A DNA stretch of 64,000 nucleotides from Actinomycetota bacterium. Lineage in GTDB: Bacteria > Actinomycetota > Coriobacteriia > Anaerosomatales > Anaerosomataceae. A program made the position numbers and the translations under genes. The number at the start of each line of letters is the position of its first letter. The stretch's first letter is position 1. The stretch lies in contig RCMX01000002.1 in assembly GCA_004348925.1 (NCBI GenBank), forward strand, positions 304,249-368,248, given 5' to 3'. The notes under the pieces are model-generated. The model had not been told where the DNA came from. It did not search any database and was given only the letters and a program-made list of their open reading frames with translations. Of the stretch, positions 25,453-33,886 are shown piece after piece.

Positions 25453-26744
25453 CGAAGCCGAGATCACAGAATGCCGCCTACGTGATCATGGGCGCCACGT
25501 TGTTCCTGGTGTTGATCGGGCTCCTCATGATCTACTCCGCTTCTTCTGTGGCCGACTACGTGCGCAATTCGGACAGCGCGTATCATCTCAAGCGCCAGTT
25601 GGTGTTTCTGGGCATCGGACTGGCGGCGCTCTTCGCCGGTTCAAGGCTCGATCTCAGGTACAGCTCGCGAGGAGCGGCGCTGTTCCGCGACCCGGAGCGT
25701 CTTGGTTGGCTGATCTGGGGCGGCTCGGTTGTCGGGCTCATCGCGGTTCTCGTGGCGGGTGTGGGCAAGTGGGGTGCACAGCGATGGATTCTCATCGGCG
25801 GTGTTCCGATCCAGCCGTCAGAATTCGCGAAGCTCGGGTGCATCCTGACGGGTGCGGTGCTCCTTGCTGAGTGGAGGCGTCATGAGATAGACGGGCGGCA
25901 GCTTGCCGGTCGATTGGCGTTCGTGCTGCTTCCGGTGGTGGCCCTTGTCATGCTGCAACCCGATATGGGCACGACGATGTCCATCGTTCTGTCGATGTAC
26001 CTTCTGTTGTGGCTGGGCGACATCAGCGGCAGACTGCTGCTCTCGGCGGCAGGCGCGGGTGCCGTGCTTGTCGGCGTGATGATCTGGGTGGAGGAGTATC
26101 GACTCTCCCGTTTCCTCGCGTTCCTAGATCCATGGAAGGATCCGAAGGGCGATGGTTTCCAGATCATCCAGTCGCTCTACGCATTCGGATCAGGTGGCCT
26201 GACCGGGGTCGGCCTCGGTCTCTCGAAGCAGAAGTTCTTCTATCTTCCGGCTGCTCACACCGACTTCATCTTCGCCATCATCGGTGAGGAGCTTGGCTTG
26301 CTCGGTACACTCGCGATCGTGACCGCATTCGCTGTGTTCGCGTATGCCGGTGTTCGGATAGCGCTTGCAGCGTCCAACAACTTCGACCGCCTGCTTGCCG
26401 GCGGTCTGACCGCAATGATTGCAACGCAAGCCGCGATGAACATGGCGGCGGTGACCGGACTGATGCCGATCACCGGCATTCCGCTCCCACTGGTGAGCTA
26501 TGGCGGCTCGTCTCTCATCTTCACGCTTGCGTGCATCGGCCTCATCCTCGGAGTCGCCAGGAGATCGAACGGTGCGCGTACCTCGGCCGCGCGTGCGGGA
26601 ACGGCCGCTTCGGGCGCTCGTGCGCAAACACCACCACAGACCAGGGGGTCAGATCGTGCGGATTCTTCTGAGCGGCGGCGGGACGGCCGGCCACATCTAT
26701 CCGGCATTGACGGTGGCAGGCCTGCTCGTCGAAAGCGGGCATGA
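25449..26744 (+). CDS. ftsW: Septal peptidoglycan polymerase FtsW (SEDS family)
   Basis: Polymerises lipid II at the division site with FtsI. 431 aa, ten hydrophobic helices; begins NAAYVIMGATLFLVLIGLLMIYSAS and contains GVGKWGAQRWILIGGVPIQPSEFAKL, AAHTDFIFAIIGEELGLLG and ITGIPLPLVSYGGSSL, the SEDS hallmarks around the catalytic Asp region. The C-terminal 60 residues are a basic, low-complexity tail that overlaps the first 89 bases of murG in another frame. This overlap is longer than usual and implies translational coupling or an evolutionarily extended tail. FtsW rather than RodA is chosen from cluster position. Confidence 0.95.
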   Translation: MTKPRSQNAAYVIMGATLFLVLIGLLMIYSASSVADYVRNSDSAYHLKRQLVFLGIGLAALFAGSRLDLRYSSRGAALFRDPERLGWLIWGGSVVGLIAVLVAGVGKWGAQRWILIGGVPIQPSEFAKLGCILTGAVLLAEWRRHEIDGRQLAGRLAFVLLPVVALVMLQPDMGTTMSIVLSMYLLLWLGDISGRLLLSAAGAGAVLVGVMIWVEEYRLSRFLAFLDPWKDPKGDGFQIIQSLYAFGSGGLTGVGLGLSKQKFFYLPAAHTDFIFAIIGEELGLLGTLAIVTAFAVFAYAGVRIALAASNNFDRLLAGGLTAMIATQAAMNMAAVTGLMPITGIPLPLVSYGGSSLIFTLACIGLILGVARRSNGARTSAARAGTAASGARAQTPPQTRGSDRADSSERRRDGRPHLSGIDGGRPARRKRA

Positions 26745-27780
26745 CGACGTCCTGTTCGTCGGCACGCCTGATAGTCTCGAAGCCCGTCTTGTTCCCGAGG
26801 CGGGCATCGCGTTCCACGCCGTATCATCCAGAGGTTTCGACCGCGGCAACCCGCTGACGTTGATCACCTCGGGCTTTCGAGTACTCTCGTCGGTAGCGTC
26901 AGCATGGCGGTTGTTGCGCTCCTACGGCCCGGACGTCGTCGTCGGGTTCGGGGGGTACGTGTCGCTGCCCATCGGCATCGCGGCCGTGCTCACGAAAACC
27001 CCGCTCGTTCTTCACGAACAGAACTCGGTGCCGGGTCTTGCCAACAAGATACTGTCACGATGGGCGACCGCGGTCGGTGTCACGTACGAGAACTCGGTGA
27101 AGCATCTCAAGCGCGCCGAGCGGGCTGTAGTGACCGGCAACCCGGTGCGACGCGAGATCCTCGTTGCGGACCGGTCATCCGGACGTGAGGCTCTCGACCT
27201 CGATCCCGACGCAACGGTGGTTCTCGTCTTCGGTGGAAGCAGGGGAGCGCGCCACCTCAATGAGACGCTCGTCCGAATGTGGCCGAGACTCTCCGCTGAA
27301 CCCGGGTTGCAGGTGCTACATGTCACCGGTACGATTGACGCCGCCGCGGTGGCTGAAGCGATGTCAGGCGCGCTCCAGAGCCCGTCGCGAGACTACAGGA
27401 TGCACGAGTACATCTCGGCGATGGGAGAGGCGATCGCCGCGTCGGACATCGTCGTTGCGCGAGCAGGGGCGACCTCGATCGCTGAGATCACCGCCATCGG
27501 TCGCGCCGCGGTGCTCGTGCCGTATCCCTACGCGACCGATGACCACCAGACGCTCAACGCGCGCGCGGTCTCTGCCGGCGGGGCAGCTATCGTGGTGCCG
27601 GACGACCAACTGGACGGCGAAGCGCTTGAGGACGCCGTCAGGGGTCTCGTGCGTAACCGGGCGAAGCGTGAGACGATGGCAGCTGCGTCCGCCGCACTGG
27701 GGCGCCGAGACGCTGCAGCACGCGTCGTGGAGTTGATCAGGAGCGCCACTGCGCTCAAAGGCAGCAAGGAGCATTCGTGA
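26656..27780 (+). CDS. murG: UDP-GlcNAc:lipid I N-acetylglucosaminyltransferase MurG
   Basis: Converts lipid I to lipid II on the cytoplasmic membrane face. GTG 26656 gives the standard N-terminus (V)RILLSGGGTAGHIYPALTVA with the GGTxGH donor/acceptor loop; 374 aa. Also visible are VVGFGGYVSLP, LHEQNSVPGLANK, VFGGSRGARHLNE and ARAGATSIAEI, diagnostic of GT28 MurG. GGGGG at about 26644 precedes the start. The gene begins inside the tail of ftsW (89-base overlap) and ends in a GTGA overlap with murC. Confidence 0.96.
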   Translation: MRILLSGGGTAGHIYPALTVAGLLVESGHDDVLFVGTPDSLEARLVPEAGIAFHAVSSRGFDRGNPLTLITSGFRVLSSVASAWRLLRSYGPDVVVGFGGYVSLPIGIAAVLTKTPLVLHEQNSVPGLANKILSRWATAVGVTYENSVKHLKRAERAVVTGNPVRREILVADRSSGREALDLDPDATVVLVFGGSRGARHLNETLVRMWPRLSAEPGLQVLHVTGTIDAAAVAEAMSGALQSPSRDYRMHEYISAMGEAIAASDIVVARAGATSIAEITAIGRAAVLVPYPYATDDHQTLNARAVSAGGAAIVVPDDQLDGEALEDAVRGLVRNRAKRETMAAASAALGRRDAAARVVELIRSATALKGSKEHS

Positions 27781-29177
27781 GCACTGTGTACGCCCACTTC
27801 ATCGGGGTCGGTGGCGCCGGCATGAGCGGCATCGCTCGCGTGCTGCATGATCGAGGAATTCTCGTGACCGGTTCTGACATGAAAGACTCGCGGTATGCGC
27901 GCTCGCTTGCGAAAGCAGGTATGCGCGTCACCATCGGTCATGCGGCCGAAAACCTTGGCGACCCGCAGGTCGTCGTCGTTTCCTCGGCGATACCCGACAC
28001 CAACCCGGAGCTAGCCGAGGCGCGTCGGCGCGGTATCGATGTCTGGCCGAGGGCCAAGATGCTCGCTCACGTCGGACGCGAGAACCGAACGCTCGCCGTA
28101 GCAGGCACGCACGGCAAGACGACGACCAGTTCGATGCTGGCAACGACCATCGACGGCATGGGTCTTGACCCCACCTTCCTGATCGGTGGAGAGCTCAACG
28201 ACATGGGCGCGAACGCGAGATGCGGCAAGGGAGACTACTACGTGGTAGAGGCCGACGAGAGCGACGGGTCGTTCCTCTTCCTGGACCCCCACCTGGCGCT
28301 CGTCACGAACATCGAGGCCGATCACCTCGATCACTACTCGGGCATCGATGAGGTCGTGGCGACGTTCGGCGAGTTCCTGGGGAACGTGAAGGAGGGCGGC
28401 ATCGCGGTGGTGTGTGCGGATGATGCGCGGCTGCCGTCGCTGGCGCGGGCGCATGTCAACGGTCGCGTCATAACATATGGTCTGTCTGATGACGCCGAGG
28501 TTCGGTGCACCGACCTTCGAGCGGACGGGATCGGCCACACATTCTCGGTCCGTTTTCCCGACGGGCGGCAGATCGAGGCGCGAATCGGCGTACCCGGCGT
28601 TCACATGGCGGTGAACGCGACCGGCGTTCTGGCAGCGATCTGGGCACTCGGTCTGGACGTGGTCGACGCTCTGGTCCCGCTTGCGGGTTACAGCGGAGTC
28701 CACAGGCGCTTTGAGAAGGTCGGGGAAGTCGGCGGCGTGACCGTCGTCGATGACTATGCACACCATCCGACGGAGGTTCGGGCCACACTCGCCGCTGCGA
28801 AGGCGGCGGGGTTCGAACGTGTGTGGGTCGTCTTCCAGCCGCACCGCTACAGCCGGACCGCTGCTCTCGGTGATGACTTCGGCGCTGCGTTTCCTGATGC
28901 GGACCACGTTGTGCTGATGGATGTCTACAGTGCCGGTGAGGCACCCATCCCCGGTGTGAGCGGCAAGACCATTCTCGATGCGCTGCTGGATGACGCTCCG
29001 CACAGCTCGGCTGCGTACTTTCCCCATCGGACCGACGTGTGCGGCTATCTTGGTGCCCGGGTCCGTCGGGGTGACCTCGTGATGACGATGGGCGCGGGCG
29101 ACGTCACCGCCATGGGGAGTGAGCTCGTACGTGAGCTTGAGAATCGCCTCGGTACGGAGTCTGTGACGTGTCGGTAA
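27777..29177 (+). CDS. murC: UDP-MurNAc:L-alanine ligase MurC
   Basis: First Mur ligase, adding L-alanine to UDP-MurNAc. 466 aa. Signature N-terminus HFIGVGGAGMSGIARVL, ATP loop VAGTHGKTTTSSML (about residue 110-123), EADESDGSFL and C-terminal HHPTEVRATLAAAK and FQPHRYSRTAAL. GTG start overlaps the murG stop (GTGA), and the end overlaps murB by 10 bases. Position of murC after murG is typical of actinobacteria. Confidence 0.96.
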   Translation: MSTVYAHFIGVGGAGMSGIARVLHDRGILVTGSDMKDSRYARSLAKAGMRVTIGHAAENLGDPQVVVVSSAIPDTNPELAEARRRGIDVWPRAKMLAHVGRENRTLAVAGTHGKTTTSSMLATTIDGMGLDPTFLIGGELNDMGANARCGKGDYYVVEADESDGSFLFLDPHLALVTNIEADHLDHYSGIDEVVATFGEFLGNVKEGGIAVVCADDARLPSLARAHVNGRVITYGLSDDAEVRCTDLRADGIGHTFSVRFPDGRQIEARIGVPGVHMAVNATGVLAAIWALGLDVVDALVPLAGYSGVHRRFEKVGEVGGVTVVDDYAHHPTEVRATLAAAKAAGFERVWVVFQPHRYSRTAALGDDFGAAFPDADHVVLMDVYSAGEAPIPGVSGKTILDALLDDAPHSSAAYFPHRTDVCGYLGARVRRGDLVMTMGAGDVTAMGSELVRELENRLGTESVTCR

Positions 29178-30076
29178 GCGCTGCATACGAACGTCTTCGT
29201 TCGATCGCCGGTACTGATGTGCGTCGGAACGAGCCGATGGCGCGCCACACTTCGTTCCGAATCGGCGGACCGGCCGATCTCTTCATCGTGTGCGACAGCA
29301 TCGCGGCGCTCTCGGAGACACTGGACGTGCTCTCGGCCGAGGGGATTCCCTTCGTGGTCGCCGGGAAGGGAACGAATCTGCTGGTGGCGGATGATGGCTA
29401 CCGGGGTGCCGTGCTCGTTCTGGGGAAGCAGTTCAAGAAGCACGTTTGCGAGGGTGAGTACATCCGCGCCGGTGGCGCGTGCATTCTCGCGTATCTGGTG
29501 CAGGATGCATTCTCGAAGGGGCTCGCCGGGCTGGAGTTCGCCGTGGGAGTTCCCGGTACGCTCGGCGGTGCGCTGGCGATGAACGCCGGTTCGCGCGATG
29601 CGTGGATCGGATCGGTAACCGAGTCTGTGACGCTCTACGTGCCCGGCGAGGGGCTCATGAGGCTTCGCGGAAGCGACATCGGATGGGGGTATCGTTCGAG
29701 CGGTCTACCGGAGCGAGGTATCATCGTCGAGGGTGAGTTGCGGCTGTCCCCCTCGGATCCCGGACGGATCAGGGCCGAGATGGAACGTGGTCTCACAAGA
29801 AGGAAGCAGAGCCAGCCGATGGGCGCGGCGAGCGCCGGCAGTGTCTTTGTCAATCCCGAAGGCGACTCGGCCGGTCGGCTGATTGAGAGTGTCGGCCTGA
29901 AGGGCACTGCATTGGGCGGAGCCCGGATATCCGACGTCCATGCGAACTTCATCGTCAACGAAGGGGGAGCGACCGCGGCAGACGTTCTGGGAATCGTGAA
30001 CAAGGCAAGGACGAGCGTAAGGGATCGGTATGGCATCGAACTCCAGACGGAGGTCCGGTTCCTCGGGGAGTTCTGA
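29168..30076 (+). CDS. murB: UDP-N-acetylenolpyruvoylglucosamine reductase MurB
   Basis: FAD and NADPH-dependent reduction of enolpyruvyl-UDP-GlcNAc to UDP-MurNAc. 302 aa, type II-like short form. Motifs: HTSFRIGGPADLFI (FAD domain), GKGTNLLVADDGYRG, FAVGVPGTLGGALAMNAGS, and MGAASAGSVFVNPEGDSAGRLIES with the catalytic Ser in the last stretch. It starts ten bases inside murC; the last 47 bases overlap ftsQ. MurA is not present here. Confidence 0.95.
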   Translation: MSVSAAYERLRSIAGTDVRRNEPMARHTSFRIGGPADLFIVCDSIAALSETLDVLSAEGIPFVVAGKGTNLLVADDGYRGAVLVLGKQFKKHVCEGEYIRAGGACILAYLVQDAFSKGLAGLEFAVGVPGTLGGALAMNAGSRDAWIGSVTESVTLYVPGEGLMRLRGSDIGWGYRSSGLPERGIIVEGELRLSPSDPGRIRAEMERGLTRRKQSQPMGAASAGSVFVNPEGDSAGRLIESVGLKGTALGGARISDVHANFIVNEGGATAADVLGIVNKARTSVRDRYGIELQTEVRFLGEF

Positions 30077-31022
30077 GAACCGAAGGAAGGTCCATGTCGG
30101 GACCGGCTCGCGAAGCAGGAGACTGAGCGAGCAGCCTGTACCTCAACCAAAGGTTGACTCTATACGCAAAGCACGGGATGCGGCGCTTCGTCCTGCTTCG
30201 GATCGTGTTCGACCGCGTTCATTTGATGCGGAGGCACCGCGCACCGGTGCCGGAGCTCAGGTCGCTCGTGGCAAGCGGGACGAGCGAGAGCGTCGCGCCG
30301 CAGAGGCTCGACGTAGGCGGCAGATCCGTATCGCGCTGATCGTGGCGATCCTCTTAGGTGTGATCGGCGGTGTGAGTGCGCTCTACCGCTCGCAGCTCTT
30401 CGAGATACGGACGGTGGATGTCATCGGAGCTGAGCGGCTGACGGTGGATGCGATCCGCTCGCGGGCCGCTGTGCCGCAGGGCGCCACGCTGCTGCGTTTC
30501 CCGGCGGGGGCCATCAAGGCGCGCCTTCTTGACTACGCATGGATCGCCGACGCCCAAGTGACACGCGATTTCCCGAATACGCTCAGGATCAGAGTGGTAG
30601 AGCGCAAGCCTGCTGCGGTGGTGGATACCGGCGAGACGTTCTGGGTGGTTGACTCATCCGGCATGGTGCTGGGGGAGCAGTCTTTGGAGGAGACCACGAC
30701 GCTGCCGACCATTCGCGATATCCCCGGGCTCGATCTCAAGGCCGGCAGAGCGTCCACATCCGAGGTGCTGCGCAACGCTTTGGACGTGCTGTCGGGTATC
30801 AGCGCCGAGTTGCGTCAGAAGGTGCGTGCCGTCAGTGCGCCAAGTATCGATGAGACGATGCTCCTGACGACTGACAATGTCGAGGTCGTGATCGGGGAGG
30901 CCGTCGACCTTGCGAAGAAGGACGCGATTGTCCTGACGGTCATGCGGGAGAAGTCAGGAAGCGTCGTGACCATCGACGTGCGCTCAACAGACGCGGCTAT
31001 CATCCGGGGACTCGACGAGTAG
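30030..31022 (+). CDS. ftsQ: Cell division protein FtsQ (POTRA domain)
   Basis: Bitopic divisome protein. 330 aa: unusually long basic cytoplasmic N-terminus (residues 1-105, Ser/Arg-rich), one membrane helix (IRIALIVAILLGVIGGVSALY), a POTRA domain starting FEIRTVDVIGAERLTVDAI and the FtsQ/DivIB-type beta domain (FPNTLRIRVVERKPAAVV, then VVDSSGMVL). ATG 30030 lies inside murB by 47 bases, with AAGGG about seven bases before; no later start with a better site is obvious before the membrane helix. It links FtsL/FtsB with the FtsWI synthase. FtsA is missing, so ftsZ follows directly after a promoter region. Confidence 0.88.
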   Translation: MASNSRRRSGSSGSSENRRKVHVGTGSRSRRLSEQPVPQPKVDSIRKARDAALRPASDRVRPRSFDAEAPRTGAGAQVARGKRDERERRAAEARRRRQIRIALIVAILLGVIGGVSALYRSQLFEIRTVDVIGAERLTVDAIRSRAAVPQGATLLRFPAGAIKARLLDYAWIADAQVTRDFPNTLRIRVVERKPAAVVDTGETFWVVDSSGMVLGEQSLEETTTLPTIRDIPGLDLKAGRASTSEVLRNALDVLSGISAELRQKVRAVSAPSIDETMLLTTDNVEVVIGEAVDLAKKDAIVLTVMREKSGSVVTIDVRSTDAAIIRGLDE

Positions 31023-31066
31023 CAGGATCCGGGCGTATCCATGTGTCTACATGGAGCGTTCCTGCT
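31021..31066 (+). terminator. Nested double hairpin after ftsQ
   Basis: Outer arms AGCAGGA (31021-31027) and TCCTGCT (31060-31066) enclose a perfect inner hairpin TCCATGT/ACATGGA (31038-31044 and 31049-31055, loop GTCT). No T run follows. It may attenuate read-through from the mur genes into ftsZ or mark an RNA processing site; alternatively it is an operator. Confidence 0.45.
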
Positions 31067-31093
31067 GGCCTGAAGCTTGAACTCAAGAAATTG

Positions 31094-31122
31094 TTGCATA
31101 CGTCTTGCGTCTAGGGTAGAGT
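31094..31122 (+). promoter_or_regulatory. Promoter of ftsZ
   Basis: TTGCAT (31094-31099), a 17-base spacer and TAGAGT (31117-31122), about 90 bases before the ftsZ ATG. Identical -10 and near-identical -35 to the mraZ promoter. A second -35-like TTGACG (31134-31139) with TATACA further down (15-base spacer) may be another start. Confidence 0.55.
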
Positions 31123-31211
31123 TCATGCAAAGATTGACGTTTGCTCAGGCACCATATACATCTACTTGAGGGTTACACTACAGCAGCCAAGCTACAGCAG
31201 GAGGGCGTGCG

Positions 31212-32291
31212 ATGTTGGAGACGGGGGCCAATTACCTGGCGGTCATCAAAGTCGTCGGCATCGGGGGCGGCGGTACGAACGCCGTCAACCGTATGGTCGA
31301 AGCCGGGGTCAAGGGTGTCGAATTCATTGCGGTGAACACCGATGCGCAGGCGCTGCTCATGTCCGACGCGGACTACAAGGTCCACGTCGGCGTGGGGCTG
31401 ACGAAGGGTCTTGGAGCGGGTGCGGACCCGGATGTCGGGTTCCAGGCCGCTGAAGAGAATCGGGCGGAGATCAAGGAGGCGCTTCAGGGTGCCGACATGG
31501 TCTTCATCACCGCCGGCGAGGGCGGCGGGACCGGAACCGGCGCGGCGCCGGTCATCGCGCAGATTGCGAAAGAGGAGATCGGCGCTCTCACCGTCGCCGT
31601 CGTGACTCGGCCGTTCGCCTTTGAAGGACGCAAGCGCGCACTGCAGGCTGAAGAGGGCATCAAGCGCCTTCGGGAAGTCGTGGACACGCTCATCATCATC
31701 CCGAATGACCGCCTGCTGCAGGTGGCCGAGAAGAAGACCTCGATTCTTGACGCATTCAGGATCGCGGACGACGTGCTTCGGCAGGGCACTCAGGGCATCA
31801 CCGACCTGATCACGGTGCCGGGGCTCATTAACCTCGACTTCGCCGACGTGCGCACTGTCATGCAGGACGCGGGCTCCGCGCTCATGGGTATCGGCATCGC
31901 CGCCGGCGACAACCGGGCGCATGAGGCGGCCAAAGCCGCCATTTCAAGTCCGCTGCTCGAGAGCAGTATCGAGGGAGCACAGGGCGTTCTACTGAGCATC
32001 TCGGGTGGCAGCGACCTTGGTTTGTTCGAGGTCAATGAAGCTGCGGAGGTCGTTGCGGCAGCGGCACACCCCGAAGCCAACATCATCTTCGGCGCCGTCA
32101 TCGACGATAGCCTGATGGATCAGATCCGCGTGACCGTGATCGCGACCGGATTTGGCGCGAAGCGCAAGCAGGAGTCGATGGAGTTCGAATCCGCCATCAG
32201 CGCGGAAGAAGACACCGGGCCGAGAATCCCGACCTTCGAGCCCCTCAAGGAAGACGAATTCGACGTACCGGAGTTTCTGCGTCGCCGCTAG
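31212..32291 (+). CDS. ftsZ: Cell division GTPase FtsZ
   Basis: Tubulin homologue forming the Z ring. 359 aa from ATG 31212 (GGAGGGC just upstream). [16 protein letters not shown], tubulin signature GGGTGTG at residues 104-110, NDRLL and the T7-loop region VDF-like [11 protein letters not shown] are all present. The linker is very short and the conserved C-terminal peptide is [10 protein letters not shown], expected to bind SepF (encoded at 38709) since no FtsA is present. It has its own promoter and is followed by two strong hairpins that probably end the dcw transcript. Confidence 0.98.
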   Translation: MLETGANYLAVIKVVGIGGGGTNAVNRMVEAGVKGVEFIAVNTDAQALLMSDADYKVHVGVGLTKGLGAGADPDVGFQAAEENRAEIKEALQGADMVFITAGEGGGTGTGAAPVIAQIAKEEIGALTVAVVTRPFAFEGRKRALQAEEGIKRLREVVDTLIIIPNDRLLQVAEKKTSILDAFRIADDVLRQGTQGITDLITVPGLINLDFADVRTVMQDAGSALMGIGIAAGDNRAHEAAKAAISSPLLESSIEGAQGVLLSISGGSDLGLFEVNEAAEVVAAAAHPEANIIFGAVIDDSLMDQIRVTVIATGFGAKRKQESMEFESAISAEEDTGPRIPTFEPLKEDEFDVPEFLRRR

Positions 32292-32312
32292 GCGGCACCC
32301 TCACTTGGTCAA

Positions 32313-32359
32313 AAGGCCGCGTTCCGTCGAGGCATGTGGACTCGCCGGAGCGCGGCCTT
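32313..32359 (+). terminator. Terminator-like hairpin after ftsZ
   Basis: AAGGCCGCGTTCCG (32313-32326) pairs with CGGAGCGCGGCCTT (32346-32359) with one G-T wobble, and CGAG/CTCG extends the pairing inside. It begins 21 bases after the ftsZ stop. Little T follows. Confidence 0.65.
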
Positions 32360-32380
32360 CGGTATGTCAGTGGCATCTAT

Positions 32381-32421
32381 CGAAGAGACCCCGCCTCCAT
32401 GGAGTTGGCGGGGTCTCTTCG
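32381..32421. terminator. Perfect 15-bp hairpin between converging genes
   Basis: CGAAGAGACCCCGCC (32381-32395) is the exact reverse complement of GGCGGGGTCTCTTCG (32407-32421), loop 11 bases. It sits between the ends of ftsZ (+) and the frameshifted gene (-), so it can serve both strands. No T tract on either side. Confidence 0.65.
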
Positions 32422-32435
32422 TGCGCTTGGATCGG

Positions 32436-32938
32436 CTACTCCGCCGGCGGTGATGGTGGCGCGGGCGGTGCAGGAGGTGCGGGAGGTGCGGGAGGTGCGG
32501 GCGGCGGCTGGTATGCCGGAGGCGCAGGCGCGTATCCGCCGGGCGGTGCGGGCGGGGCGTAACCAACCGGAGCCGTGGGTGTGCCCATCGTGCCACGCTT
32601 GATCTTCTTGAAGACCATGAAGTAGTAGACGATGGCTGCGATCCAGTACGCGCTCAGCAGCCACGATACCAGCATGACGACCAGCCATGTGGTCTTGCTG
32701 CTTCCGGACGAGTTCGGGAACTCGTACTCCTGGCGCTGGAATACGTCGATCATCATCCAGACCCAGAAGGCGAACGTTGCGATGCCGAAGGCGGCGATGC
32801 ATCCGTAGATGCCGCAGAAGGCGACGCCGAACGCGCCATCCGGCTGCTGCCGTAGTCCTGCGCGAACGCGGGCACGGCGGTGGCGAGGGTGAGGGCTCCC
32901 GTTGCGAGCGGGGCGGCAAACTTGAAGGACTGCTTCAT
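32436..32938 (-). pseudogene. Small secreted/membrane protein gene with a one-base frameshift
   Basis: The ATG at 32938 (GGGGG-rich ribosome binding site) opens MKQSFKFAAPLATGALTLATAV followed by PAFAQDYGSS, a clean Sec signal with an AXA cleavage site. At about 32842 the frame changes: the other frame continues PDGAFGVAFCGIYGCIAAFGI with three hydrophobic segments, a PLDc_N-like stretch (WVWMMIDVFQRQEYEFPNSS; WLVVMLVSWLL; YWIAAIVYYFMVFKK) and a Pro/Ala/Tyr-rich tail ending at 32436. Restoring one base in the GG pair at 32842-32843 (CC on the coding strand) joins both halves into one protein of about 167 aa. Either a real inactivating mutation, a sequencing or assembly error, or (less likely) programmed slippage. 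The intact form would be a small envelope protein of unknown role. Confidence 0.75.
32468..32503 (-). repeat. Four 9-base tandem repeats encoding Ala-Pro-Pro
   Basis: On the + strand the unit GTGCGGGAG is repeated four times with small variations. Read on the minus strand it encodes the Pro-Pro-Ala tail of the frameshifted membrane protein. Such short repeats can expand or contract by slippage. Confidence 0.75.
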
Positions 32939-32981
32939 ATACAGTCACCCCCTCTCGGTGAGCAGCCGGGAAGTAACGCTT

Positions 32982-32999
32982 GAGCGACACGTGTCGCTC
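32982..32999. promoter_or_regulatory. Perfect 18-bp palindrome, likely operator
   Basis: GAGCGACACGTGTCGCTC reads identically on both strands with no spacer. It is located 44-61 bases upstream of the ATG of the frameshifted gene and about 70 bases before pgeF. Perfect dyads of this length are typical of dimeric repressor sites (TetR-like and others). No regulator gene lies next to it. Confidence 0.5.
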
Positions 33000-33070
33000 G
33001 CATCGCTTACAGTGACTAGTGTGCCCATTCAATACCGGAATTGCCAGAGATTACCGAAGAAACTACCAGG

Positions 33071-33886
33071 ATGAGTGAACGCATGTTGGCACGCACCGAG
33101 AAGGACGGCATCACGGTTCACACGGACACTGCGCTTCGGGCTGCCGTTGGAATCGCCGTGGGGTTCACGGAGCGTACCGGGGGCGTGAGCGCCGCACCGC
33201 ATGCGACACTCAATCTCGCTGCACATGTGGAAGACGATCCGGCCCTTGTCGACGAGAACCGCTTCCGGGTGCTCTCGGCACTTGGCGCAGAGCCGTTTGC
33301 CGAGCGGCTGACGACCGCGGAGCAGGTGCACGGCACGCTGCTCACGCGCGTGCATCGGTCGAATGCCGGTTGTGGTGCACGTGCGCTTGGTGGCCGAGGA
33401 CCGATTCCCGCGACTGATGCGCTGTGGACCACGGAGCCTGGCGTGCCGCTGATGCTGTTCTATGCGGATTGCGTGCCGGTCATCCTGGTGAGCGAGGCTC
33501 CTCGAGCGATCGCTGTCGTACATGCGGGTTGGCGGGGCGCTCTTGCGGGAATCGTGGGTGATACGGTGCGGGCGATCGGCGCCGAGCTGGACGGCGCGGT
33601 CATGACCGCCTACATCGGTCCGCACATCGGGGAGTGTTGCTACGAAGTCGACCCACATCTCGTGTCGCAATTCTCTAACATGTTTGTTACGATACCTCGG
33701 GCTTCGGACCGTCTCGATCTTGCGGCGGCTGTAGCCGAGGACCTCGACCGCGCAGGAGTCTCGAGAGAGCGCCAGTGGCACCTCGGAATCTGCACTGCTC
33801 ACAACACGGATCGTTTCTACTCGTACCGGGCAGAAGGCCGCACCGGTCGTCATTGCGCATTCGCGCTACTCGAGCCACGCTCGTAG
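33071..33886 (+). CDS. pgeF: Peptidoglycan editing factor/multicopper-oxidase-like PgeF (YfiH family)
   Basis: About 271 aa. The family (formerly polyphenol oxidase, DUF152) acts on purine nucleosides and, in E. coli, prevents misincorporation of serine in peptidoglycan precursors. Motifs: GFTERTGGVSAAPHATLNLA, AEQVHG with the metal-ligand His, MLFYADCVPVIL (Cys), VVHAGWRGALAGI (His) and YIGPHIGECCYEV. The metal-binding His/Cys/His set is intact. The start is uncertain: ATG 33071 is taken; TTG 33041 and ATG 33083 are alternatives and none has a strong ribosome site. Immediately downstream of ftsZ in most actinobacteria, pgeF is normally followed by yggS; here pstS overlaps its end. Confidence 0.9.
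   Translation: MSERMLARTEKDGITVHTDTALRAAVGIAVGFTERTGGVSAAPHATLNLAAHVEDDPALVDENRFRVLSALGAEPFAERLTTAEQVHGTLLTRVHRSNAGCGARALGGRGPIPATDALWTTEPGVPLMLFYADCVPVILVSEAPRAIAVVHAGWRGALAGIVGDTVRAIGAELDGAVMTAYIGPHIGECCYEVDPHLVSQFSNMFVTIPRASDRLDLAAAVAEDLDRAGVSRERQWHLGICTAHNTDRFYSYRAEGRTGRHCAFALLEPRS

Noticed and set aside
32152..32562. Gly/Ala-rich + strand frame after ftsZ
   Set aside because: The Gly-rich part is the reverse strand of the Ala-Pro-Pro tandem repeat of the minus-strand membrane protein; the frame has no start context.
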